DNA from: Novipirellula artificiosorum
GTDB taxonomy: Bacteria; Planctomycetota; Planctomycetia; Pirellulales; Pirellulaceae
DNA: 64,000 bases
Direction of reading: 5' to 3'
Assembly: GCF_007860135.1 (NCBI RefSeq)
Contig: NZ_SJPV01000005.1
Coordinates: 109,885 to 173,884, forward strand
Positions 18,587 through 28,689 of this stretch are shown piece after piece. The notes under the pieces were generated by a model. That model made no database searches. It worked only from the letters and a program-made list of their open reading frames with translations, and was not told the DNA's origin. Position numbers and translations under genes: made by a program. Each line of letters starts with the position of its first letter. Positions within the stretch are counted from its first letter, which is position 1.

Positions 18587-18603
18587 CAAAATCGCGGATT
18601 TTG
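18587..18603. promoter_or_regulatory. Perfect palindrome between divergent genes, possible operator
   Basis: CAAAATCGCGGATTTTG is a perfect 7-bp inverted repeat around GCG. It lies between the divergent peptidase-like gene (start 18464) and fabH (start 18711 or 18801). A TATAAT hexamer occurs at 18551-18556, but without a matching -35 at standard spacing. An operator role is a guess; chance and RNA hairpin formation are alternatives. Confidence 0.3.
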
Positions 18604-18800
18604 TATTTTATTGGACGGAGCGAACCGCTCCTGTTCGATCCACCCCTTTGTTTCACAACGAATCTAACGAAACGCCCGCCGCTGCGGGAGTCTTTCCTAG
18701 TTGAAATTGAATGCCTGACTCGAATCCGCTGCAAAGCCAATCGCCTCTTGTCACCTCGCCGGCCCCCCGGAAAAAGGCTGAACTCGCCACCCGTGGGCGA

Positions 18801-19790
18801 ATGGGAAGCATCTCAGGGGTCCAAGTCACCGGCATCGGGACCTATGTTCCTGAGAATATTGTCACCAACGAGGATTTGGCGGCGTTGGGTTGCGACAGTG
18901 AGTGGATCGTTCGCCGTACGGGAATCCGCGAGCGACGGCATGCCGCCAAAGATCAAGTCACCAGTGACATGTGCTATTTCGCTGCAAAACGTTGCCTCGA
19001 ATCTGCGGGGCGTTCGGCCGCGGATGTCGACCTCGTCATTGTTGCCACGATGACGCCCGACTATCCCTCGCCCTCAACCGCGTGTTACTTACAAAATCGA
19101 CTTGGCGCAATCGCGCCGGCCATGGACATTAGTGCCGCATGTGCTGGGTTCATGTATGGCATGTTGACCGCGGGTCAATTCGTATCGTCGGGGAACAGCC
19201 AATGTGCGTTGGTCGTCGGCGCCGACTTGATGAGCCGCTCGGTTGACCCGACCGACGTCAAAACCTTCCCGCTTTTTGGTGACGGTGCTGGCGCGGTGAT
19301 CCTGTCACCCACGCCACAGGGCGAATCTTCCGAAGTGATTTCGTATCAGCTGTGCAGCGAAGGTTCGGGGGCCGACATGCTGCGGATCGCCGCAGGCGGG
19401 ACACGACGACCGCTGACGCCCGAAGCCTATCTGGCCGGTGAGCAGTATATGTCGATGGACGGTCGCGGCGTTTTCAAGTGGGCGGTGCGAGTGATCGACG
19501 AGAGTATCGAACAAGTGCTGGCTGATGCGGGGGTTGCGGCGGAAGAGATCAAGTTGGTGGTCATGCACCAAGCGAACGAACGGATCATCGATTCGGCGGT
19601 TGCCGGATTGAAGCTGCCGTCGGAAAAGGTGTTGATGAATTTGGATCGTTACGGCAACACTTCGGCGGCAAGCATCCCCTTGGTGCTCGACGAAGCGATG
19701 CAGGCCGGCCGGATCGAACGCGGCGACCTGGTGCTGCTATGTGGTTTTGGCGCCGGATTGTCGTGGGGGACCGCGCTGGTGCGCTGGTAG
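18801..19790 (+). CDS. fabH: Beta-ketoacyl-ACP synthase III
   Basis: A 329-residue condensing enzyme that starts fatty-acid synthesis by joining acetyl-CoA to malonyl-ACP. The Cys-His-Asn triad is visible: MDISAACAGFMYG, VVMHQANERIIDS and LDRYGNTSAASIPL. From ATG 18801 these are Cys114, His256 and Asn286, close to the known E. coli positions (112, 244, 274). That favours this start over the in-frame ATG 18711, which adds 30 low-complexity residues. The C-terminal GFGAGLSWGTALVRW is typical. It stands alone: plsX, fabD and acpP are not adjacent, and nadA converges 31 bases downstream. Confidence 0.95.
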   Translation: MGSISGVQVTGIGTYVPENIVTNEDLAALGCDSEWIVRRTGIRERRHAAKDQVTSDMCYFAAKRCLESAGRSAADVDLVIVATMTPDYPSPSTACYLQNRLGAIAPAMDISAACAGFMYGMLTAGQFVSSGNSQCALVVGADLMSRSVDPTDVKTFPLFGDGAGAVILSPTPQGESSEVISYQLCSEGSGADMLRIAAGGTRRPLTPEAYLAGEQYMSMDGRGVFKWAVRVIDESIEQVLADAGVAAEEIKLVVMHQANERIIDSAVAGLKLPSEKVLMNLDRYGNTSAASIPLVLDEAMQAGRIERGDLVLLCGFGAGLSWGTALVRW

Positions 19791-19821
19791 GACTCAGCTG
19801 ACAAGGCAATCGAGGGACTGC

Positions 19822-20982
19822 TTATTTCACCGCCAACATGCGTTCGAGTGCCACCAGGCTCCACTTCGCGGTTTCTTCTTCCACCCGAATTTCATTCACC
19901 ACCGCTCCATCGCGGAGATTTTCCAACGTCCAGCAAAGATGGGGCAAATCGATCCGGTACATCGTGGCACACATGCACACGACCGGACTTAAAAAGTGGA
20001 TCGCTTGCTCGGGAAACTCGGCCTTCAATCGGTTGACCAAATGCAGTTCGGTTCCAATCGCCCACTGGGTTCCGGCTGGGCTCTGCTTCACGGTCTCGAT
20101 GATCTTCGCTGTACTGCCGGACACGTCCGCCAGATCGTTCACTTCCCGTGGACATTCCGGGTGAACGAGAATCTTGATCCCAGGATATTTGTTGCGGAAT
20201 CCTTCGACATGCTCAGGTCGAAACATCTGATGCACACTGCAGTGACCTTTCCACAAGATCACTCGGCTCTTTTCGAGCGCGGCTTCGGTGTTGCCGCCAA
20301 GTTCCAATGCGTAGGGATCCCAAACTGGCATCTGTGACTCGTCGACACCCATCGCGAGGGCGGTATTGCGACCGAGATGCTGATCGGGGAAGAAGAAGAC
20401 GCGGTCACCTCGCTCGAACGCCCACTCCAACACCGCCCTGGCATTGCTGCTGGTGCAGACGATTCCGCCGTGTCGGCCACAAAAAGCCTTCAAGCTGGCG
20501 GCACTGTTGATATAGGTTACAGGGATGATTCGCTCGGTATCGATCACTTCCGACATGTCGTCCCAAGCCGCTTCGACCTGCTTGATGGCAGCCATGTCAG
20601 CCATCGAGCAACCGGCAGCCATGTCGGGCAGCGTTACCGTGACACGGCGACCCGCCCGCTGAGCCAACTTCTCAGCTCGGTTGGCTAAAATGTCCGCGGT
20701 TTCCGCCATAAAATGAACGCCGCAAAAAACGATCGTCTCACACGCTTGGCTCGCCGCCGCCATCTCACTCAACTTGTAGCTATCACCACGCAGGTCGGTG
20801 TGCTCGATCACTTCGTCTTGTTGATAATGGTGACCAAGGATCAACAGGGAATCACCAAAGGAGGACCGCACCGCTTCGATTCGGGACTGCAATGCTTCAG
20901 CCTCGAGCGTTTTGTAAGGCGCAAGCGGATGGACCGCTTTCGAGTCAAGTTGTTTCTCAGTGACGTTAGAAGAGACGTTCAA
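19822..20982 (-). CDS. nadA: Quinolinate synthase A
   Basis: A 386-residue [4Fe-4S] enzyme that condenses iminoaspartate with dihydroxyacetone phosphate to quinolinate in NAD synthesis. Diagnostic parts are ILGHHYQQDEVIEHTDLRGD, FCGVHFMAETADILA, PDMAAGCSMADMA (first cluster Cys), VHPECPREV, and SPVVCMCATMYRIDL with the late cysteines. Length and start (MNVSSNVTEKQLDSK) fit the longer NadA subtype. nadB and nadC are not in the window. The 230-base gap upstream to the GH42-like gene (same strand) holds nothing recognised. Confidence 0.96.
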   Translation of the reverse strand: MNVSSNVTEKQLDSKAVHPLAPYKTLEAEALQSRIEAVRSSFGDSLLILGHHYQQDEVIEHTDLRGDSYKLSEMAAASQACETIVFCGVHFMAETADILANRAEKLAQRAGRRVTVTLPDMAAGCSMADMAAIKQVEAAWDDMSEVIDTERIIPVTYINSAASLKAFCGRHGGIVCTSSNARAVLEWAFERGDRVFFFPDQHLGRNTALAMGVDESQMPVWDPYALELGGNTEAALEKSRVILWKGHCSVHQMFRPEHVEGFRNKYPGIKILVHPECPREVNDLADVSGSTAKIIETVKQSPAGTQWAIGTELHLVNRLKAEFPEQAIHFLSPVVCMCATMYRIDLPHLCWTLENLRDGAVVNEIRVEEETAKWSLVALERMLAVK

Positions 20983-21212
20983 CGGATAGATTCCAGGAGT
21001 GGCTACGAACGGGTTTTGGGGGTCCGAATATCACGTAAAGCATGAAAGCTTCAAGGAACGCTGTGCCGCTCGTTTGCAAATCGTCGCAAGTAGATCGAGA
21101 ATCGGCAGCAACGGAATTGCCGCAACGGAATTCACCGCACAGCGTCAATGGCCATTATAGCTGTCACCGGCCGGATTGATAAGGATCCGTTGTCCGTCTT
21201 CGGTTGAACGTC

Positions 21213-23558
21213 TTACGGCGTCGAGGGTTGAGAAGGGAAAGGGGTCAACTCAACAAACAGCACCTCGTAGGGACGGAGTGTTGGATTGCTCGAGACGCTC
21301 TTCCCGGTTAACAGGTCCTGACAACGAGTTCCCGCATTGCCGTTGCGCAGCGTCAATGTCAGTGTTGCCCGATGCTTGCCAACGTTAACGATCGACAGCA
21401 CCGGATTGCCAGCGCGGTTTTCCACGCACTTCCAAGTGCAGCCCTTTCTTTCTCCATCGCTCTGTTCCTTCACGATTACTGCCGGTGCATGTCCTTTTAG
21501 TTTCAGAAAACGCAAGGCTGCGGTCTTCATTTCGTCGAGTGATTTCACTCGACGAATGTTTGGCAAATCCGCCAATTTTGGCAAATCACGACCGTACTCG
21601 TCCTTGCTCAGACTCACGTCGTCGAGGATCACGTGGCCGCCGCCGGCAACATAGTCTTGAATCGACGCAAAATCCTGGCGTGTCACGAAAGGCGTTTGAT
21701 GAACCAGTAGCGTATCCCAATCCTCATGACTCTGGCGAGTGAGAATGTCTTGGGTGACAAATCCCAAGGGCACGCCTTCGAAGAACAAGGATTCATATAA
21801 CTCGAAGACGTCGTCCATGTGCTTCGCTTTATTGGTCGCAGATGCCTCACTGTAAAAGATGCGGATCGGCCTTGCTTGCCGTTGCATCGCCATGATTTCC
21901 TCGGCGTGAGCGTTGAGGTCCATGAGGGTCGAGTGGACTTCGTTGACGACACGCGGTTGCTGATTGTTCGATCCGGCGTATCCCTTCACAAGCCCTTTTC
22001 GAATCGAACCGTCTTCTCTTCTGGCCCAGAACCAGTTCTGGCTAACCGTCAGCCCTTGGGTATGCGCCAACCAAAAGGTCGCACGCGCGTAAGCCGGATC
22101 CATGTGCAGATCGCGAGAGCGAACGGTGGAAAGAAAATGAGATTCGGTGTTGTACATGATTTTCCTGGGACTGACCGATTTTTGGAAATCGTGCCCCATC
22201 GACATCTCACGCCACTCAAACGCATAGTGATCTTGCCAATCCGCCTCTCCCCACATCGGACTGTAGGACGCACCCGCGTCGTTGCCGATGATTTCACTCA
22301 TCCGTGTGAGCGATTCAAAATCGATACCGTGGTTCCTTGCATTGTCCGTCCAAAGGTTAGGAATGATCTTTAAGTGGACCTTCGCCGCCGGGTCGTGCTT
22401 ACGGATTTCTCCCTTCAAAAAGGCATACCAATCTGTAACGCGATCGCGATTAAAGGAAACCCAGTCATACCACGGTGGGGTTCCCTGACGCTGTGCTGCA
22501 ATCGGCATGGCGAGGGTGACCTCGGCAAAGTTTGCAAAGTGAGTCTCCCAAAGTCCATTCAGACGCTCGATGGTACGATGTTTCTCTTCGAGCCAACGTC
22601 GAAATTTATCCATCGTGTAATTGGAAACAGGCCCCGTGGCCCAGACACCTTCGGTGGTAAAGAAATGGGGTTCATTGCAAAGCATGTATCCCAGTTCGGT
22701 GTACTTTTTTCCCGCCATCTTGGGAATGGTCCCCGACAACAACAGACGATTCATTTCTCGAGCACCTGGGTGATCAATGTCATAGGCGGTGTAAGTGTCC
22801 TGACGCATCACAAACCCACTGCCATAGTCGCGGGCTGCCCATTGCGGAGCGTTCTTGTGGTTCAAGAAGATGAATCCGAGTCGTCCGCTCGGTTTTGTAT
22901 CCAGTTCACGGGCAATCCTCGGTAGAATTTCTCCGCTTCGGTTGATGACGTAGGGATGCATCAAAAAGAACCCGTCTTGGGCACCATGGTACTCGTTCAA
23001 TTCGTCCATCTCAGGCTTCCAAGTCCAGTCGGTTAGGAACACCGGACGGCCTTGAAACGTTAATTGATCACCATCATGAGAGACGTTCGCCCAATCCACA
23101 TCCGGCGTAGGCCTGCGGACGACGTTGCCGGCAATCAGATCGTCGAGGAAGGTTGTCGCTTCCTCCAACATCGTGATAATGTCTCGACGTTCAAAGTCCG
23201 GCAAGGATTCCGCCATTTCCGCAGCGTTTTGCTTGTATCTTGCCGCTCTTTCAAAATGCTGGGAGTTGATCTCTTTGTTCGCTTCATCCCAATCCGCATA
23301 GCTGAGAAAGACCTCAGCCGTTCGCACGGTCATCTTCTCCTTTAACGTATCAAGACCGGCATGGTCTGCACGATGGATCAATGCCGAGAGGCTTTCAAGT
23401 TTCTTTCGAGCCGTCTGGGTCCGTGTTGCCTGCTCTCGGCTTCCGTCGACGTGAGGGGGCGTCAACGGAGCGCCCTCGGCAAGGAGCCAGCAGCAACAAA
23501 ACGCAAACAAAGCGACGGCGCGACAGCCTAGGCGCCAGGCATCCGAAGGAAAGCACAT
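21213..23558 (-). CDS. Secreted GH42-like (clan GH-A) glycoside hydrolase
   Basis: A 781-residue protein with a cysteine-rich hydrophobic signal (RAVALFAFCCCWLLAEG). An N-terminal helical region (about 40-150) precedes a TIM barrel of clan GH-A style. LGYMLCNEPHFFTTEG supplies a probable acid/base Glu (about 296) and KIMYNTESHFLSTV a probable nucleophile (about 472). A flavodoxin-like trimerisation-type region follows (IRIFYSEASATNKAKHMDD, TLLVHQTPFVTRQDFASIQ) and a beta C-terminus, the A-B-C order of GH42 beta-galactosidases. ATG 23558 was chosen; a TTG 15 bases earlier is possible. Beta-galactoside cleavage is likely, perhaps from agar- or porphyran-type chains given the GH117 neighbour, but GH42-like agarase-type specificity cannot be excluded. 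Confidence 0.72.
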   Translation of the reverse strand: MCFPSDAWRLGCRAVALFAFCCCWLLAEGAPLTPPHVDGSREQATRTQTARKKLESLSALIHRADHAGLDTLKEKMTVRTAEVFLSYADWDEANKEINSQHFERAARYKQNAAEMAESLPDFERRDIITMLEEATTFLDDLIAGNVVRRPTPDVDWANVSHDGDQLTFQGRPVFLTDWTWKPEMDELNEYHGAQDGFFLMHPYVINRSGEILPRIARELDTKPSGRLGFIFLNHKNAPQWAARDYGSGFVMRQDTYTAYDIDHPGAREMNRLLLSGTIPKMAGKKYTELGYMLCNEPHFFTTEGVWATGPVSNYTMDKFRRWLEEKHRTIERLNGLWETHFANFAEVTLAMPIAAQRQGTPPWYDWVSFNRDRVTDWYAFLKGEIRKHDPAAKVHLKIIPNLWTDNARNHGIDFESLTRMSEIIGNDAGASYSPMWGEADWQDHYAFEWREMSMGHDFQKSVSPRKIMYNTESHFLSTVRSRDLHMDPAYARATFWLAHTQGLTVSQNWFWARREDGSIRKGLVKGYAGSNNQQPRVVNEVHSTLMDLNAHAEEIMAMQRQARPIRIFYSEASATNKAKHMDDVFELYESLFFEGVPLGFVTQDILTRQSHEDWDTLLVHQTPFVTRQDFASIQDYVAGGGHVILDDVSLSKDEYGRDLPKLADLPNIRRVKSLDEMKTAALRFLKLKGHAPAVIVKEQSDGERKGCTWKCVENRAGNPVLSIVNVGKHRATLTLTLRNGNAGTRCQDLLTGKSVSSNPTLRPYEVLFVELTPFPSQPSTP

Positions 23559-24019
23559 CACGAAGGGGCCCAAGAAGCAGGGTCGGTGGCGTCAACGAGG
23601 CGTTCCGATTCCACCCTACATTGAGTTCGATGAACACCCGACAAGTAAAACACTTGGACAATGATTAGACATCACAGATCACGGGCGTTCAAGCATTCGT
23701 GAACAAGCTGCCTATACATCGCCCTATCAAGTGTCGAGCGAATGGACGTCGACACTTCCACCCATCCAATCTGGGGATTCATAGGGGGGGGTGGTAGTCT
23801 GCTAATGCAAACACCCTGTACAATCACGACACGGACACTTCGGTGCTGTGGAGGATCTCTTTGTCATCCAGCATCCGCCCGGGGTTCCAGAGCTTACTGC
23901 TCCCCACCACCAGATCCGCGCAACCCGCCTAAGAATCAACAAGCTGTAACGGTACCGAGCGGTAGCGCGCAGAGACACTCTTTCAAGAAGCTACACCCGA
24001 ACAACCAGAGGAAAAAACA
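23559..24019. other. Divergent intergenic region
   Basis: This gap separates the divergent GH42-like and DUF5060 genes and should contain both promoters. An eight-G run occurs at 23784-23791. I found no convincing -35/-10 pair, operator palindrome or short coding ORF. A good ribosome-binding sequence (AGAGGA, 24007-24012) lies seven bases before the GTG start at 24020. Confidence 0.5.
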
Positions 24020-27000
24020 GTGACACGCATGATCGGATTGGGAATCTGTTTCGTTGGAGTTATGTTGCTTGTCGCGAACCCAGCGGAAGTAACCGGTGCG
24101 AACCCGGAGAATCAAGCAGGGGTCACCCTTTCAGGTGAACTTCAGCAGTGGCATAAGGTGACGCTCACGATCGACGGGCCTGAAGCGTCCGAAGGCGGGA
24201 CTCCGAATCCGTTTCTCGACTATCGAATGCAGGTCACGTTCCATCACTCTGCGACCGGATTGACGTACAACGTACCCGGCTACTTTGCAGCGGACGGTGA
24301 CGCGGCGAATACTTCGGCCACCGCGGGGAACAAGTGGCGAGTCCACCTTGCCCCCGATCATGCGGGCGAGTGGACCTACGACGTTTCCTTCCGACAAGGA
24401 CCGAGTGTTGCGATTTCGGATGCCCCCGATGCGGGAACGCCCGTCGATTCCGTTGATGGCTTGAAGGGTACCTTTTCCATAGCAGCGTCAGACAAGACTG
24501 GACGGGACTTCCGAGCCAAGGGCCGGCTGAATTATGTTGGCAAACATCACCTGCAATTTGCGGGGACCGGCGAGTTCTTTCTCAAGGCCGGCGCGGACGC
24601 GCCCGAGAATTTCCTCGCTTACGTCGACTTTGATGGCGACTTTAAGACCGATGGCCAAAAGGACAACCTCATCAAGGATTGGGGACCCCACGTCCAAGAT
24701 TGGAAACCCGGCGATCCGACGTGGCAGACGACGCGAGGAAAGGGCATGATCGGGGCAATCAACTATCTTGCATCGCAAGGGCTGAACTCCTTTTCTTTTC
24801 TGACGCTTAACATCATTGGTGATGATCGCAACGTCTTTCCTTACACCACTTATGACGAGCGTGAACGAATCGATTGTTCCCGCATGGATCAATGGGAAAC
24901 GGTCTTTGCCCACGGAACCAACCTTGGCATGTACCTGCATTTCAAAACGCAGGAGGCTGAAAACGTGAACCTGCTCGACGATGGCCAGATGGGCCCACAG
25001 CGAAAACTCTATTATCGCGAATTGATTGCACGCTTCGCTCACCACCTGGCGCTCAACTGGAACCTCGGCGAAGAGGTTGGCTTGGGGCACGAGGTTAGCA
25101 CGAAAAAGAAGAAGGACTGGGCCAAGTACCTCTGGACGCACGATCCGTATCAACATCACATCGTGATCCACAACGGAAACAACCACTTCGACCTGCTCGG
25201 TGTTGAATCCGAACTGACGGGATTCTCGTTGCAGACGAACAGGCCCGACTTTTCTAACGTGCATGGCAGCACCCTCAATTACCTCCGACGCTCCGTCGAA
25301 GCGGGCAAGCCTTGGGTCGTAGCATGCGATGAGCCCGGCGATGCCCAACATTCATTGATCACCGACGCCGAAGACCCGACGCATGACAATGCACGCAAAA
25401 ATGCCCTGTGGGGAAATCTTATGGCTGGCGGTGCAGGTGTTGAGTGGTACTTCGGATACAAACACCCGCATAGTGACCTGACCTGCCAAGACTATCGTGT
25501 GCGAGAAAAGATGTGGGAGCAATGCCGTATTGCCCTTGCATTCTTTGCAAATCAAAAGATCCCGTTCTGGAACATGACGAACGCAGACAACTTACTCGGC
25601 AGCAAGAATGCCTACTGTCTATGCGATCCTGGGAAGTTGTATCTGGTCTATCGAAAACAGGCCGAACAAACAACGCTTGATCTTTCCGCTGCAACCGGAT
25701 TGTTCGAAGTCCTGTGGTTCAACCCGCGCACAGGGGGGGCTCTCCAACAAGGCTCAACGCAGGTGGTCAGCGCTGGCGGGAAGGCCATGATCGGCGATCC
25801 ACCAAACGACTCGGATCAAGACTGGTTGGCCGTTGTGCGGCCTGGCGATCCCAAACGAGACTATCCACCCGGCGTCAGTGCGGGTCCGGACGTGACGATC
25901 ATGCTGCCTCGGTCTGGCAACACGGTAACCGTGGCACTTGCCGGAAAGGTGAGCGATGATGGAAAACCCGGCAGCGCGCTGACCTCGAAGTGGACCAAGA
26001 GCCGTGGTCCCGGCAACGCCGACTTTGAGGACGCAACGTCTCAAAACACGAAGGTCACGTTAAGCGGTGCCGGCGAGTATCGATTGACGCTGACGGCAAG
26101 TGATGGCAAGCAAAACGCTGAATCCTCGCTGAACGTGATCGTCGAGCCCTTCGAGGCCAAAGTGACGCGGACCTTGTATGCGATGGACGACGCATTTCTG
26201 GAAGGCACCAGTGCCTTTAGCAATCAATACCTCAAAGTCGAAGGCAAGCGGCGGACCACGCTGATCAAGTTCGACGTTCAAGGTCTTCCGCCAAACATTT
26301 TGGACGCTCGTCTGCGGTTGACAGGAAGCAGCGATGGGGGAGGCGGAACGCTTCGGGTCTTTCGTGGATCTCATTCTGACTGGACTGGATCGGCGCTTAC
26401 CAAAGCGTCGGCCCCGACTGCGAGTGAGCTTATCGCGAAGCAGTCCGTGAACGTGGGGCCTGGTGATGTGATTTCGATTCCCGTCTTGCCGATGATCAAC
26501 GGGGATGGCACGTATACGTTCGTCGTGACGCTCGATGAAGGAGGCGATGACATCTGGTTTGTCGCGACCGGAAGCGGAGCCGGCCCCGAGCTTCAGATCA
26601 CTTTTGAAGATGCCGATGGACGCTATGATGCGTTCGGCCAGCCTGCGGAGGAAGACGCCTCGGTGCTGTCGGCCGTGACCGATTTCGAGTACACCTACGA
26701 CCAGGCTCAAGCAAAGAAAGTGCACAAACAGAATGGTGGCATTGTCGTCGTCGAAGCAGAAGCTTTTGATGCGGCGGATCACAACGATCATCGTAAATGG
26801 TACCTGACAACAGCCGATGAAACGCCGAACATCAAGCCGGATCCCGATCCGAATCATGCCGAGACTGCCAGCGGCGGTGCCTATCTCGAAATCTTGCCCG
26901 ATACTCGAGTCACACACGGCGACCCGTTAGTCAACGGTGTAAGCTTCTCCAATGTACCTGGCCAATGCAGCGTGCTTTACTATCCCGTCATCATCGACAC

Positions 27001-27355
27001 CCCGGGCCGCTACTATGTTTGGGTGCGGATGTGTTGCACCGGATCCGAAGACAACGGATTACACGTCGGCATCGACGGCGTTTGGCCCGAGTCCGGTGCC
27101 CGGTTGCAGTTCACTGGCCAGCACGGCCAGTGGCAGTGGGACTCGCGGCAACGAACGGAAAGTGCTCATAGTGGCGTTTTGGGACAAATCTGGCTCGACA
27201 TTGACGAGCCCGGTCTGCACACGATCATGTTTTCAATGCGTGAAGATGGTTTCGAATTTGACAAGTTCATGCTCACACAAGAGCAAAAGCCGATGGAGAG
27301 CAAATCGCTCGATAGCGGACCGCAAGCTAGCCCAACGCGTTCGTTGGAGCGTTAG
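24020..27355 (+). CDS. Secreted DUF5060 multidomain glycan-active protein
   Basis: An 1111-residue secreted protein. A signal peptide (IGLGICFVGVMLLVANPAEV) is followed by a DUF5060 beta-sandwich (about 37-135; HLAPDHAGEWTYDVSF). Next is a TIM-barrel-like catalytic domain (about 165-560), where LALNWNLGEEVGLGHEVS and KPWVVACDEPGDAQHS give candidate acidic residues. Then come a collagen-binding-like beta region, a PKD-like domain (about 620-715; SDDGKPGSALTSKWTKSRGP), a DNRLRE-like sandwich (about 720-860; VEGKRRTTLIKFDVQGLPP), and a C-terminal carbohydrate-binding-like domain (about 905-1090; RYYVWVRMCCTGSEDNG). GTG 24020 is chosen because AGAGGA lies seven bases upstream; ATG 24029 is too far from it. 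The barrel suggests hydrolysis of a polysaccharide. Substrate unknown. Confidence 0.75.
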   Translation: MTRMIGLGICFVGVMLLVANPAEVTGANPENQAGVTLSGELQQWHKVTLTIDGPEASEGGTPNPFLDYRMQVTFHHSATGLTYNVPGYFAADGDAANTSATAGNKWRVHLAPDHAGEWTYDVSFRQGPSVAISDAPDAGTPVDSVDGLKGTFSIAASDKTGRDFRAKGRLNYVGKHHLQFAGTGEFFLKAGADAPENFLAYVDFDGDFKTDGQKDNLIKDWGPHVQDWKPGDPTWQTTRGKGMIGAINYLASQGLNSFSFLTLNIIGDDRNVFPYTTYDERERIDCSRMDQWETVFAHGTNLGMYLHFKTQEAENVNLLDDGQMGPQRKLYYRELIARFAHHLALNWNLGEEVGLGHEVSTKKKKDWAKYLWTHDPYQHHIVIHNGNNHFDLLGVESELTGFSLQTNRPDFSNVHGSTLNYLRRSVEAGKPWVVACDEPGDAQHSLITDAEDPTHDNARKNALWGNLMAGGAGVEWYFGYKHPHSDLTCQDYRVREKMWEQCRIALAFFANQKIPFWNMTNADNLLGSKNAYCLCDPGKLYLVYRKQAEQTTLDLSAATGLFEVLWFNPRTGGALQQGSTQVVSAGGKAMIGDPPNDSDQDWLAVVRPGDPKRDYPPGVSAGPDVTIMLPRSGNTVTVALAGKVSDDGKPGSALTSKWTKSRGPGNADFEDATSQNTKVTLSGAGEYRLTLTASDGKQNAESSLNVIVEPFEAKVTRTLYAMDDAFLEGTSAFSNQYLKVEGKRRTTLIKFDVQGLPPNILDARLRLTGSSDGGGGTLRVFRGSHSDWTGSALTKASAPTASELIAKQSVNVGPGDVISIPVLPMINGDGTYTFVVTLDEGGDDIWFVATGSGAGPELQITFEDADGRYDAFGQPAEEDASVLSAVTDFEYTYDQAQAKKVHKQNGGIVVVEAEAFDAADHNDHRKWYLTTADETPNIKPDPDPNHAETASGGAYLEILPDTRVTHGDPLVNGVSFSNVPGQCSVLYYPVIIDTPGRYYVWVRMCCTGSEDNGLHVGIDGVWPESGARLQFTGQHGQWQWDSRQRTESAHSGVLGQIWLDIDEPGLHTIMFSMREDGFEFDKFMLTQEQKPMESKSLDSGPQASPTRSLER

Positions 27356-27408
27356 TTGTCGAGCAAAAGACCCGCCTCGGTAGGGCCAGTCATTTATGAC
27401 CGCTCGAA

Positions 27409-28677
27409 CTAGTCAAGCTTGTTGGCGGCTGCTTCGATCCTGCTTCGCTGCTGTTCGCTCAGGCCAAATTTGAAGTTGATTTCCGGGTCATTGAAAATAT
27501 CGCTTTCCTTCATCTCGATGTCATGAACATCGAGGCTGAGGTCACAATCGAATCGTGCCAACATGCTGTGGCTCTTGCCTTCGTCTCGCTTGAGGTTACG
27601 AAAGTGACAGAGTCCCCATGTGATACCGCGTCCGTCCTTGGTTCCTGTAAAAGCATCCGGGACATGCGCGCCCGGCGCAATTGGCATCAGCCCCGTGATG
27701 GCCGCGATCTCGAAGTTCACACCATCGGGTGAATACTGAATCGTGTTGTGCTCCAACCCATGTCGACTCACGAGTGCTGCTAAACCGGTTTTGAACGGAA
27801 ACAGGCAAGTTTCGTGGCCGGAATTGATGACTGGATTCAGCGGGTGTTTCTTGAAGGGGCCCAACGGGTGCTCGGCGATCGCCAAACCTTGCGCCCGAAC
27901 AGCAGGGCTGCCTCCCATTTCACCTTTGTAGTAGAGATAGATTTTGCCGTTGAAGACCAGCGGGTAGGGATCATGAATGACGTACTGATCCCACGATCCG
28001 GGCGGTCCATTTTCGACCACGATCTTATTGGATGGAGTCCAGGGGCCATCCGGTGTGTCTGCGACCGAGACCGAGACCGGACAATCGTCACCGTTGGTTG
28101 CACTCGAGGTTCGGCTGCCGGGCATGTCCAGGTAGGCTTGATAGTAGAGGTAGTACTTGCCTTTCCAGACCAAAATGTCGGGCGTGGAAACCGATCGCCA
28201 ACCGGCATGCGGTTTTTCCATTCGCTCGACGGCGACACCTTGTTCCTGCCACACAAACCCGTCTTCACTCGTCGCATACCAAATCTCGGCCAAGTCCCAG
28301 TCGCGTGATGGGATCGTTTCGTTCGCTCCTCCGTCGTAGTTGGGCGGCGTCGGCGTTTCGCGATGCGTGTACCAAACGTAGTACTTTCCGCCTGCCCGAA
28401 TGACCTTCGTTGAATCACGACGTGAAACCGTGCCGTCGTGGCCGTGATAATCAAAACCCTCCAGTGGCGTGTATTTGAAGTTCGTGAACAACTCGTTGCG
28501 GGCACAGTCTCGTCCTGCATAAGTTCCCTCATAGACTCGATTCATTGCCTGACTCAGCGGCATGTCGGGTTTCGTTTCCGGAACCATCCCATACGGAAAC
28601 ACCCGGAGCTGCTGTGAGCTCCCTAGCGATGTCCAAGCGAGCATTGCAACAGCAACGAAAATTAAACGAGAATTCAT
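27409..28677 (-). CDS. GH117-type glycoside hydrolase
   Basis: A 422-residue secreted five-bladed beta-propeller enzyme (signal MNSRLIFVAVAMLAWTSLGS). The blocks YHGHDGTVSRRDSTKVIRAG, GKYYVWYTHRETPTPPNYDG and STPDILVWKGKYYLYYQAY resemble GH117, whose members release 3,6-anhydro-L-galactose (or galactose) from the non-reducing end of neoagaro-oligosaccharides in the periplasm. Conserved acidic residues in SRRDS, STPDI and the later HDPYPLVFNG are likely catalytic or metal-linked. ATG 28677 places the signal peptide at the N-terminus; 28701 is an alternative. It is convergent with the DUF5060 gene, with 53 bases between stops. A repeated element lies 14 bases upstream of the start. Confidence 0.82.
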   Translation of the reverse strand: MNSRLIFVAVAMLAWTSLGSSQQLRVFPYGMVPETKPDMPLSQAMNRVYEGTYAGRDCARNELFTNFKYTPLEGFDYHGHDGTVSRRDSTKVIRAGGKYYVWYTHRETPTPPNYDGGANETIPSRDWDLAEIWYATSEDGFVWQEQGVAVERMEKPHAGWRSVSTPDILVWKGKYYLYYQAYLDMPGSRTSSATNGDDCPVSVSVADTPDGPWTPSNKIVVENGPPGSWDQYVIHDPYPLVFNGKIYLYYKGEMGGSPAVRAQGLAIAEHPLGPFKKHPLNPVINSGHETCLFPFKTGLAALVSRHGLEHNTIQYSPDGVNFEIAAITGLMPIAPGAHVPDAFTGTKDGRGITWGLCHFRNLKRDEGKSHSMLARFDCDLSLDVHDIEMKESDIFNDPEINFKFGLSEQQRSRIEAAANKLD

Positions 28678-28689
28678 AGAGGAGCACCT

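Noticed and set aside
26060-26917. 285-codon ORF on the complement
   Set aside because: It is a shadow of the DUF5060 gene, which has a signal peptide, domains and a ribosome-binding site.
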